A stretch of 64,000 nt of DNA from the NCBI GenBank assembly GCA_903855945.1, contig CAIOAK010000015.1, positions 186,001-250,000 of the forward strand, read 5' to 3'. Source of the stretch: an uncultured Anaeromyxobacter sp. (GTDB lineage: Bacteria; Myxococcota; Myxococcia; Myxococcales; Anaeromyxobacteraceae). Shown piece by piece: positions 48,828-56,338 of the stretch; the first letter of the stretch is position 1; every line of letters starts with the position of its first letter. The notes below the pieces were generated by a model, which had not been told where the DNA came from, made no database searches, and was given only the letters and a program-made list of their open reading frames with translations. The translations under genes were made by a program, and so were the position numbers.

Positions 48828-49805
48828 TCACACCCGGTCGGAGGTGACGTCCACCGGGTAGCCGCGCATCTCCCGGAGCGCCGCAGCGAGCTTCTCGGGA
48901 TCGATCGATCCCGTGAGCTTCCGCTTCGCGATGAGCTTCCGTGCCTCGGCGACCGGATCCAGCCCGGACTCGTCGTCGCGGTGCACCTCGACGAAGACGC
49001 GCCCGGCGCGCACCCCGATCTTCACCGGCTCCCGGACGATCCGCACCTCGGCACCGACCGGAACCTGCGTGAAGAGGATCGTGATGTCCTCGGGATAGAG
49101 CCGCAGGCAGCCGTGGCTCGCCTTGCGGCCGACGCCGAACGGACGGTCGGTCCCGTGGATCAGGATCGAGCCCTTGGAGAGGCGCAGCGCGTGGGTTCCG
49201 AGCGGGTTGTCCGGCCCCGGCGGCACCATCGCCGGAAGGTCCGGCTCCTCCTTCCGGATGGAGGCGGGCGGGTACCAGGGCGGATTCACCTGCTTCTGGA
49301 TCACCTGGAAGGTCCCGGTGGGCGTGAGCCATCCCTCGCTGCCGATCCCCACGGGGAAGGTGGTGGTCGGGCCCGGCTTCTTCGGGAACTGGAAGAGGCG
49401 CATCTCGGAGAGGTTCACCACCACCCGCCCCGGCGCGGCCGCGCGCGGGACGATCCAGGAGGTGGGCAGGACGACCAGCGCGCCCACCGTGGGCACGAAG
49501 GCGTCGAGCCCCGGGTTGGCATCCTCGATCTCGTTGAACCCGAGGTCGTGGTTGCGCGCCATCTCGATGAGCGACTCGCCCGGCAGGACGACGTGGGTGC
49601 AGGTCTCGCCGATGACCTCGATCCCGCTGCAGTCGGCGGCCGCGCAGGAGGCGGCCTGGATGATCGGACAGGGAGGCGGCGCCTCGACGACGGGCGGCGG
49701 GGGTGCGGGTGGGGGTTCCTTGGGTTCGGGCACGGGCGGAGCCTGGGCGCACGCCGCCGCGAGGGCGGCGAGGAGCAGAACCGAGAACCGCGTGCGCACG
49801 GACAT
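48828..49805 (-). CDS. L,D-transpeptidase lipoprotein with LysM domain
   Basis: 325 residues, ATG at 49805. Lipobox LAAAC, then a Pro/Pro-Ala linker (PKEPPPAPPPPVVEAPPP). LysM at about 80-130 (VVLPGESLIEMARNHDLGFN) binds glycan. The YkuD domain has ILIHGTDRPFGVG and KASHGCLRLYPEDI, where Cys is the catalytic residue. This group includes E. coli ErfK/YbiS/YcfS, which link Braun lipoprotein to peptidoglycan. It is anchored in the envelope by its lipid. Confidence 0.93.
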   Translation of the reverse strand: MSVRTRFSVLLLAALAAACAQAPPVPEPKEPPPAPPPPVVEAPPPCPIIQAASCAAADCSGIEVIGETCTHVVLPGESLIEMARNHDLGFNEIEDANPGLDAFVPTVGALVVLPTSWIVPRAAAPGRVVVNLSEMRLFQFPKKPGPTTTFPVGIGSEGWLTPTGTFQVIQKQVNPPWYPPASIRKEEPDLPAMVPPGPDNPLGTHALRLSKGSILIHGTDRPFGVGRKASHGCLRLYPEDITILFTQVPVGAEVRIVREPVKIGVRAGRVFVEVHRDDESGLDPVAEARKLIAKRKLTGSIDPEKLAAALREMRGYPVDVTSDRV

Positions 49806-49869
49806 GGGTGAAGGGTTAGTGGAAGGTGGCGGGCGTGACAAGGGTCCGGCGCGCGGTTAGCGTCCCCGG

Positions 49870-50343
49870 ATGCTCGCGGCCGTGACCCTGGCGCTCCTCC
49901 TCGCCGCCGACCCGGCCCGGCCGGCCTGCCCGGCTTCCGGGATGGTGGTCGCCATCTTCACGCTCCAGCGGCAGCTCTGGCTCTGCCGGGACGGCGTCGA
50001 GACCGCGCGGATCCCGGTGGCGCTGGGGCGAGGGGGGAGCGACAAGTACCGGAAGGGGGACGGCCGGACGCCGCTCGGCGCCTACGCGCTCGGGGAGCCG
50101 CGTCCGTCCAGCCGATACGGCACATTCATCCCCATCCGGTACCCCACGGAGGATCAGGCGAGGCGGGGACACTCGGGGGAGTCCCTCGGGATCCACGGCC
50201 CACCGCGCGGGCAGGCGGAGCCGGACTACCCGACCACCGCGGTGGACTGGACGCTCGGCTGCATCGCCACCGGGACCGACGCGGACGTGGAGGCCGTGGC
50301 GGCCTTCGTGCGCCGGTACGGACCGACGGTCCTCATCCGCTGA
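49870..50343 (+). CDS. small L,D-transpeptidase family protein
   Basis: 157 residues with a weak signal peptide (LAAVTLALLLAADPARP). The YkuD-type core has GIHGPPRG and DWTLGCIATG with the catalytic Cys. The His before it is IHG. No LysM or lipobox. It is divergent from the larger L,D-transpeptidase with 64 bases between the starts. A periplasmic role in cross-linking or modifying peptidoglycan is likely. Confidence 0.88.
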   Translation: MLAAVTLALLLAADPARPACPASGMVVAIFTLQRQLWLCRDGVETARIPVALGRGGSDKYRKGDGRTPLGAYALGEPRPSSRYGTFIPIRYPTEDQARRGHSGESLGIHGPPRGQAEPDYPTTAVDWTLGCIATGTDADVEAVAAFVRRYGPTVLIR

Positions 50344-50352
50344 GGCTCGTGG

Positions 50353-51153
50353 TCAACCGACCAGGTCCTCGGTCCCGTCCACGCCGAGCACGTTCCCGGT
50401 GAGCCAGGTGGTCTCGGGGCGGGAGAGCGCCACCACGAGCCCCGCCACGTCGGCCGGCGTGGTGAGCCGCCCGGCCGGGTGCATGGAGAGGCAGCGCTCG
50501 ATCATCTTCTCGTTCCCGGGGATCTTGCGCAGCGCCGGCGTGTCGGTCACGCCCGCACGCAGGGCGTTCACCGCGATCTTGCGGGGCACGAGCTCGACGG
50601 CCAGCTGCCGGCAGTGGCTCTCCAGCGCCGCCTTGGCCGCGGAGACCGCGCCGTAGGAGGGCCAGATCCGGTGGCTGCCGGCGCTCGTCATCGCGTAGAC
50701 GTGGCTGCCCGGGCCCATGAGTCCGGCCTGCAGCACGTCCTGCACCCAGTAGACGAGCGAGTGGGCCATCACGTCGAGTGTCATGTCCATCTGCGGCCGG
50801 GTGATGCCCTCGGCGGGGTCGGCCGGCACGAAGGGCTTCAGCGTGCCGAAGGCGATGGAGTGGATGAGGACGTCGATGGCGGCCGGCGTCCCGTCCGCCT
50901 CCAGGATCCCCTTCATGTCGGAGACCGTCGCGGCCCGCTTCTCGGGATCGGCCGCGTTCACGTTGAAGAAGACCGCCCGTCCGCCCGCCTCTGTGATCTG
51001 CTCACGAATCTGCTCCACGTGCGGCAGCGTGGCGCGCCGGTCGAGGTGGACGCCGAAGACGTTCCGCCCGGCACGGGCCAGCGCGAGGGAGAAGGCCTCG
51101 CCGAATCCGGACGAGGCGCCGAGGACGAGGGCCCACCTGCGGGGAGAGGTCAT
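50353..51153 (-). CDS. enoyl-ACP reductase-like SDR (FabL type)
   Basis: 266 residues. A Rossmann start (ALVLGASSGFGEAFSLAL) and an active site YGAVSAAK in which Tyr and Lys are separated by six residues. Y-x6-K is the mark of the enoyl-ACP reductases FabI and FabL, not of ordinary SDRs (Y-x3-K). The region around it, YGAVSAAKAALESHCRQLAVEL, resembles FabL of Bacillus. It would reduce trans-2-enoyl-ACP in fatty acid synthesis with NAD(P)H. The substrate is not proved, since some SDRs of this shape act on other compounds. Confidence 0.85.
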   Translation of the reverse strand: MTSPRRWALVLGASSGFGEAFSLALARAGRNVFGVHLDRRATLPHVEQIREQITEAGGRAVFFNVNAADPEKRAATVSDMKGILEADGTPAAIDVLIHSIAFGTLKPFVPADPAEGITRPQMDMTLDVMAHSLVYWVQDVLQAGLMGPGSHVYAMTSAGSHRIWPSYGAVSAAKAALESHCRQLAVELVPRKIAVNALRAGVTDTPALRKIPGNEKMIERCLSMHPAGRLTTPADVAGLVVALSRPETTWLTGNVLGVDGTEDLVG

Positions 51154-51222
51154 GCGCCGAACATCGTCGAGCCCGACGCAACGGTCAAGCGGGGAGCGCG
51201 GACCTGCTAGGATTCACGCCGC

Positions 51223-51702
51223 ATGCCCGACGGACGATCCATCGACGTGATCCAGGCCGCGGGGCGGATGGAAGCGGCCGCCCGCTCCCTGTACATCGCC
51301 CTGGCATCTCACCCTCCGTACGAGCCCTACCTTCAGGAGCTCTTCCTGCAACTCGCCGCCGAGGAGGCCGAGCACGTGCTGCTCCTCGGGGCGCTCCCGC
51401 TGCGCGAGGACGTCCGGCTCTGGCCGGACGAGGTCGCGGTCCGCTTCACTGCCGAGCTCGACGCCATGTCGGCCGAGATCGACGCCACGCGGAGCGAGCT
51501 CCTGCGCGAGTCCGATTCGCTCCGTCCCGGGCGCATCGTCCAGCGGCTCGGCGAGATGGAGGCCCGGTTCCACTGCTTCCACGCGGTGAAGCTGGCGACG
51601 AGTGCCGACCTCGTCGTGAATCGTCTCTTCGCGTCGCTCGCGCTGCAGGACCAGAGCCACCGGGACCTGCTCCAGAAGGCCCGGAAGCGGCTCGGCGCCT
51701 GA
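51223..51702 (+). CDS. ferritin-like (rubrerythrin-type) protein
   Basis: 159 residues of mostly helix. Likely metal ligands are a Glu in MEAAARSLY, AAEEAEHVLLL (ExxH), MEARFHCFH and LQDQSHRDLL (DxxH), the layout of four-helix diiron proteins, with Asp replacing the usual final Glu. No rubredoxin domain. It lies 92 bases before a similar gene, forming a tandem pair. Functions in the family include peroxide reduction and iron storage; unknown here. Confidence 0.8.
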   Translation: MPDGRSIDVIQAAGRMEAAARSLYIALASHPPYEPYLQELFLQLAAEEAEHVLLLGALPLREDVRLWPDEVAVRFTAELDAMSAEIDATRSELLRESDSLRPGRIVQRLGEMEARFHCFHAVKLATSADLVVNRLFASLALQDQSHRDLLQKARKRLGA

Positions 51703-51707
51703 GCGCC
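51694..51707. terminator. short hairpin GGCGC-CTGA-GCGCC
   Basis: Five-base perfect stem with a four-base loop, spanning the first ferritin-like gene's stop. Weak and without a U-tract. Confidence 0.25.
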
Positions 51708-51793
51708 TTCAGACCCTCTTGGGGCGCAACCGCTCAGGAATGCCTTCACGGCCCGTCTTTCTCTTGCAGGGGCAATGGGGAACGCACCGCTTC

Positions 51794-52288
51794 ATGACCG
51801 TACGTGACTGCCTGACGAACGCCATCCTGCTCGAGGATGGCGCGCGAAAGCTCTACGAGGAGCTGGCGCGCCGCCACGCGCCCGACTCGGCGCTGCAGGC
51901 GTTCTTCACCGCGATGGCGCTCGAGGAGGAGCAGCACGCCGCGCGGCTCCTCTCCCTCGCTCGCCACCTCGAGCCGGAGGAGCTGGACGCGGAGTCCCCC
52001 GCCCGCCTGACCGAGTCGATGTCGTCCATGGAGAAGGAGATGGCCGCCATCGTCGAGGAGGACGCGCGGCTGGGGCCGGGCGGTCTGGCGTCCATCCTGC
52101 AGCGCCTGGTGGACTTCGAGAACTGGTACACCTGCGTCCACGCGGAGGATCTGTGCGATCTCTTCGCGCCCAAGCTGAAGCCTATCTTCGCCTCGCTGGC
52201 GGAGCAGGACCGGACGCACCACGAACTGGTGGACCGGGCGCGGCGAGCGCTCTCGCAGCTGCGCGTCGGGGAGCGGGCGACCCCTTAG
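51794..52288 (+). CDS. ferritin-like (rubrerythrin-type) protein
   Basis: 164 residues from the ATG at 51794 (MTVRDCLTNAILLEDGARK); longer starts lie upstream. Ligand motifs LEDGARKLY, LEEEQHAARLL (ExxH), FENWYTCVHAED and AEQDRTHHELV (DxxH) match the neighbour's pattern, so the two are paralogues. The C-terminal tail is short and basic. The stop codon region overlaps the convergent PAS gene by four bases. Confidence 0.8.
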   Translation: MTVRDCLTNAILLEDGARKLYEELARRHAPDSALQAFFTAMALEEEQHAARLLSLARHLEPEELDAESPARLTESMSSMEKEMAAIVEEDARLGPGGLASILQRLVDFENWYTCVHAEDLCDLFAPKLKPIFASLAEQDRTHHELVDRARRALSQLRVGERATP

Positions 52289-52794
52289 CGCTGGTCCTTC
52301 GCCACATCCGGGAAGGTGACGTCGAGGAGGACGACGCGGACGAGCGGGCCCGGGAGGGCCAGGTCGCGCCCCGTCGAGGCTCGCGTGGCGATGAACTTCA
52401 CGAACTCCGCCCGCCACTTGCCCGGTCGCAATCGGGCTTCGAAGGTCATCGAGCCCGACGAGGAGAGCACGGCCTCCAGGAACGCGTCACAGGCAGCCTG
52501 CTCCGCCTCCAGGACGATCGAGCCCAGGCTCACGCCCTCGAGCTCCTTCCGTGAGCCTCCGAGCAGGGCCGCCGCGGTGAGGTTCAGCCTGCGGATGGCG
52601 CCTCGGGCGTCCACCGTGACGTAGCCGACCGGAGCGTAGTCGTAGAGGTCGGAGAACTGCTCCCGGACGAGGTCGGCCTGCTCGGCGGCGAACCGGAGGG
52701 CCCTGTTCCTGCGTTCGAGGTCGGCGACCTTTCGGCGCAGGTGCCCGATGGCGCTCTCGCCCGGGACCACCTCCACCGCCCTCTCGCCGCTCAC
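52285..52794 (-). CDS. PAS-domain protein
   Basis: 169 residues. A coiled coil (LRRKVADLERRNRAL) leads into a PAS-like fold: LYDYAPVGYVTVDARGAIRRLNLTAAALLG. No output domain follows. It starts 24 bases after the first histidine kinase and is on the same strand, so it may act with it as a sensory or adaptor subunit. Confidence 0.8.
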   Translation of the reverse strand: MSGERAVEVVPGESAIGHLRRKVADLERRNRALRFAAEQADLVREQFSDLYDYAPVGYVTVDARGAIRRLNLTAAALLGGSRKELEGVSLGSIVLEAEQAACDAFLEAVLSSSGSMTFEARLRPGKWRAEFVKFIATRASTGRDLALPGPLVRVVLLDVTFPDVAKDQR

Positions 52795-52818
52795 TGGGCG
52801 GGGATACTTGCAGAATCC

Positions 52819-53952
52819 TCAAAAGGTCGAAGTCCCCCGTCCTCGGGACACCCTGGCAGGGGGCTCGGGCAGTTCCACCCGGAACATCGAGCCCTTCCCG
52901 ACCTCGCTCTCGACGGTGAGATTTCCCCCGTGGGCGGTCACGATGGCGTGGCAGACGGCGAGACCCAGCCCCGTCCCTCCGTTCGCCCTCCGGGCCGTGT
53001 AGAAGGGCTCGAAGATCCGGTGCAGGACGGATGGAGGGATCCCGCAACCGTCGTCACGAACCTCGATTCGCGCCGAGCCGCCCTCGCCGGGGTACGAACC
53101 CACCCTCACCGTGCCGATCCTTCCGTCCGGAATCGAGTCGGCGGCGTTGGTGACCAGGTGGACGACGACCTGAACGAGTTGCCCGGCCGAGGCCATCACC
53201 TGCGGTGCACCCCGATCGGTGACCTCGAACCGGGCTCGCTCGCCCAGTCGCGGGGGAAGGGCGCGAAGGGCGTCGCCCACCACCTCCCCTGGAGACACCG
53301 GTGCGCGGCGCGGATCCGGGTGGCCGAAGAGGGAGAGGTCTTTCACGATCCGTGCAATACGGTGGCTTCCCTCCACGGCGTCGCGGAGCGACTCGATCGA
53401 ACCGGCGACCGTCTGGTCGATCTCGTTCCGATCCAGCGAGGCGGGCGCCCGCAGGAGGGCGGAGAGCTCCTCGACGGCGACGGACTGGTTCGCGAGCACC
53501 GCGGTGAGCGGGTTGTTCACCTCGTGGGCCAGTCCGGCGACCAGCGTGCCCAGTGCCGCGAGCCTGGAGAGCTCGGCGGCCCTCCGCTCGGCGGCTCGCT
53601 GCGCGGTCAGGTCCCGGATGAAGCAGGCGTACCGGCCGTCGAGAAGGGGCGTCTGGCGCAGCGAGACCTCCACCTCGACGGCGGAGCCGTTCTTGTGCCG
53701 ATGGCGGGCGAAGAAGCGGTCGCCTCCGTTGAGCCGGATACGGGTGTTGTGCTCCTCGTACTCCGCGTGGGTCTCCTCGGCCTCGATGTCCCGGATGCCG
53801 AGGCCGAGCATCTCGTCCCGGGTGTAGCCGAGCATGGCGCAGGCGGCCGCGTTCACGTCGAGCAACCGCCGGTCCTCGCTCACGAGCCAGCACCCGTCGA
53901 GCGAGGTCTCGTAGATGAGCTTCAGGATGGCTGCCTGATCACGGGTCGTCAT
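52819..53952 (-). CDS. PAS-domain sensor histidine kinase
   Basis: 377 residues with no membrane span. A PAS domain covers about 5-115 (LLDVNAAACAMLGYTRDEMLG). HisKA: LAALGTLVAGLAHEVNNPLT, with the phosphorylated His near residue 141. The HATPase has VVVHLVTNAADSIP (N box), DDGCGIPP (G1) and NGGTGLGLAV (G2). No receiver domain or adjacent response regulator gene, so it is an orphan. Start ATG 53952 chosen ahead of an upstream one. Paralogous to the two kinases that follow. Confidence 0.93.
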   Translation of the reverse strand: MTTRDQAAILKLIYETSLDGCWLVSEDRRLLDVNAAACAMLGYTRDEMLGLGIRDIEAEETHAEYEEHNTRIRLNGGDRFFARHRHKNGSAVEVEVSLRQTPLLDGRYACFIRDLTAQRAAERRAAELSRLAALGTLVAGLAHEVNNPLTAVLANQSVAVEELSALLRAPASLDRNEIDQTVAGSIESLRDAVEGSHRIARIVKDLSLFGHPDPRRAPVSPGEVVGDALRALPPRLGERARFEVTDRGAPQVMASAGQLVQVVVHLVTNAADSIPDGRIGTVRVGSYPGEGGSARIEVRDDGCGIPPSVLHRIFEPFYTARRANGGTGLGLAVCHAIVTAHGGNLTVESEVGKGSMFRVELPEPPARVSRGRGTSTF

Positions 53953-54028
53953 GTGTGCACGGACGGGAGGCGGCGCACTGCCCACCACCGTCGCGTGTGG
54001 GACCTTATCCGACACCGGCCAGCGGAAT

Positions 54029-54060
54029 TGTGATTTTCACACCCCTGCCCCGATCGGGGC
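54029..54060. promoter_or_regulatory. two adjacent palindromes in front of the first histidine kinase
   Basis: TGTGA-TTT-TCACA at 54029-54041 and the 14-base perfect palindrome GCCCCGATCGGGGC at 54047-54060. Both lie in the 191-base gap between two kinase genes. The first resembles a Crp/Fnr-type arm pair but with a three-base centre. Confidence 0.4.
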
Positions 54061-54143
54061 TGGACAAGGGCTGTGCAGCGATCTTCCCGGTCTCGGGCGA
54101 CGGCGGCCTGGTTCCGCGAATGAACCCCGAGGCCTTGTTACCA

Positions 54144-56201
54144 TCAGTGCGCCGGCTGCACCGGCGCCACCGGCAGCTCCACCCGGAACGTCGTGCCCTT
54201 TCCCGTCTCGCTCTCGACGGTGAACGTTCCCCCGTGCGTCGTGACGATGGCGTTGCAGATGGGGAGTCCGAGCCCCGTACCCGTCCCCGGGCTGCGCGTG
54301 GTGAAGAAGGGCTCGAAGATCCGCTCCAGCACGTCCGGAGGGATTCCCGGACCGTCGTCGGAGACCTCCAGGAAGGCCCGACCCGGAGCGCCCAGGCCGG
54401 CCCGGACGACGACGGTACCCGTTCGTCCCTCCGGGATCGCCAGCAGGGCGTTGGTCACCAGGTTCACGACCACTTGCCCCATCTGGCCCGCCGACGCGAG
54501 CACGTGGAGGTCGTGGGCGACCTCCGTCCGGATGGTCGCCCGATGGACCTCCTGACCCGGCAACCACTTCAGCCCCTCCTCCACGACGTCGGCGAGGCGA
54601 ACCCGCTCCCGCCGCTGCTCCGGACGGCCGAGGAGGGTCAGGTCCTTCACGATCCGGGAGATGCGATCCGCACTGGTGGTGATGTCCCGGAGCACCCCCA
54701 GGACGACTTCGGAGCGGCGGATGACGCCGTCCTCGTCCGTCGTGGAACTCCGTCGAGCGTTCTCCTGGAGCTCCCGCACGTCCTCCAGCGCGAGCTCCGC
54801 GCTCGCCAGCAGGGCCGTGAGCGGGTTGTTGACCTCGTGTGCGACACCGGCCACCAGCGTCCCCATGGCCGCAAGGCGTGCCGACTGGGCCAGCCGTGCC
54901 TGGAGATTCAGGCGACCCTCCTCCGCCACCTTCCGGTCCGTCACGTCCTGGATCGTGCCCACCAGTCGAACGGGTATTCCGTCCGCGCTCCGCTCGAGCT
55001 GGCCGAGACCGTGGACCCACTTGACCCGCTGGGTGACCTGATCGACGACCCGATACTCGTGATCGAACCGCGAGCCGACCGACTCCAGTTCTTCCAGGTA
55101 GATCGCCATGGCCGCGCGGTCGTGCGGGTGGACGATCCGGAGCCAGTCGGCACTCGTGCGAGGGAAATCCGGGTCGATCCCGAAGATGTCATCCAGCTTC
55201 GTCGAACTGCTCCAGTGGTTGCTCGCGATGTCGAACACGTAGTTCCCGAGCCTGGCGATGTCCTGACTCATCCGCAGCCAGCCCTCGCTCTCCCGGAGGT
55301 CGTCCATCGACCGCTCCCTGTCGGCGACGGCCGTGTCCCTGGCCTGGCGGTGCCGGATGGCGCCGACACCGAACGCCACGTCGTCGGTGAGCCTCTGGAG
55401 GTATCCGAGCTCATCGTCTGTGAACGCGGCGACTTCGCCCGAATACATGACGATGGCGCCAAGGACCGTGCCCTCCACGATGAGCGGAAGAGAGGTCACG
55501 GAACGATAACCGCGCCTGTGTGCCTCCTCCCTCCATGGCGCCATCGAGGGATCGGTGGAGAAGTTCTTCCCCACCACCATTCTCTTCTCCCGGATGGACG
55601 TCCCCGTCGTGCGTCTTCCCCGGGGTTCGTCCGCCCAGACGATGTCCACGAGCCCGAGGTAGCCATCCTCGTGACCGGCATGGGCCACCGGACGTACCGT
55701 CTTCCGTTCGTCGTGCTCGGCCAGCCCGACCCAGCACATCCGGTAGCCACCGTCGTCCACGATGACCTTGCAGATGTAGGCGTAGAGTTCCTCCTCGGTG
55801 GTTGCCCGGAGAATCGCCTCGTTGCACCGGGTGACCATGAGCAGCGTCCTGCGCACCGCGCGCTCTCTCTGCCGGACGCGCCGCACGATCTCGAACGTGA
55901 CCGCGATGGCGATCCCGCTCACCAGGAAGACCAGGAGTTCGACCTGATCCCGATGCCTGGGGACGAGGAACGTCCTCACGGGTTCGGTCTGGAAGTAGAT
56001 CTCCTCCAGCAAGCCCACCGCCGTCGCCACGACTGCGGGACCCATGCCGCCAAGGGCTCCTGCAATGGCCACCGCCAAGAGCAAGAGATCAGGCTCGGGC
56101 TCCCCCGTATCGCCGAGCAGTGCATTGCGGATGAGAACCGCGACCCCGATCAGGATCGGTGCCGCGACATAGGCCCATACCTGGGGCGAGCGGGGCTTCA
56201 T
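54144..56201 (-). CDS. GAF/PAS-domain sensor histidine kinase with membrane anchor
   Basis: 685 residues. The first 110 residues hold about four hydrophobic segments (AAPILIGVAVLI, LLLLAVAIAGALGG, LLVFLVSGIAIAV), as in the DUF4118 or MASE class. A GAF domain follows (about 125-280), then PAS (about 300-430, DPDFPRTSADWLRIVHPHDRAA). HisKA has AAMGTLVAGVAHEVNNPLT with His near 455; the HATPase has VVVNLVTNALLAIP and DDGPGIPPD, GTGTGLGLP. AGGGGAG precedes the ATG. An AT-rich segment just upstream is the only obvious promoter region. Orphan. Confidence 0.93.
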   Translation of the reverse strand: MKPRSPQVWAYVAAPILIGVAVLIRNALLGDTGEPEPDLLLLAVAIAGALGGMGPAVVATAVGLLEEIYFQTEPVRTFLVPRHRDQVELLVFLVSGIAIAVTFEIVRRVRQRERAVRRTLLMVTRCNEAILRATTEEELYAYICKVIVDDGGYRMCWVGLAEHDERKTVRPVAHAGHEDGYLGLVDIVWADEPRGRRTTGTSIREKRMVVGKNFSTDPSMAPWREEAHRRGYRSVTSLPLIVEGTVLGAIVMYSGEVAAFTDDELGYLQRLTDDVAFGVGAIRHRQARDTAVADRERSMDDLRESEGWLRMSQDIARLGNYVFDIASNHWSSSTKLDDIFGIDPDFPRTSADWLRIVHPHDRAAMAIYLEELESVGSRFDHEYRVVDQVTQRVKWVHGLGQLERSADGIPVRLVGTIQDVTDRKVAEEGRLNLQARLAQSARLAAMGTLVAGVAHEVNNPLTALLASAELALEDVRELQENARRSSTTDEDGVIRRSEVVLGVLRDITTSADRISRIVKDLTLLGRPEQRRERVRLADVVEEGLKWLPGQEVHRATIRTEVAHDLHVLASAGQMGQVVVNLVTNALLAIPEGRTGTVVVRAGLGAPGRAFLEVSDDGPGIPPDVLERIFEPFFTTRSPGTGTGLGLPICNAIVTTHGGTFTVESETGKGTTFRVELPVAPVQPAH

Positions 56202-56338
56202 CTCCCCTTTTATGTGCTCCCATTAATGAATAATTCACAAGAGGGGCACCGATAGTGCCCGTCGATCCACTGGAATCCGTTGAAGTAGGCGGGCAGTGCG
56301 GCACTGACGTGAACGGAGGCCCCGGGGATGTCGGGGCG

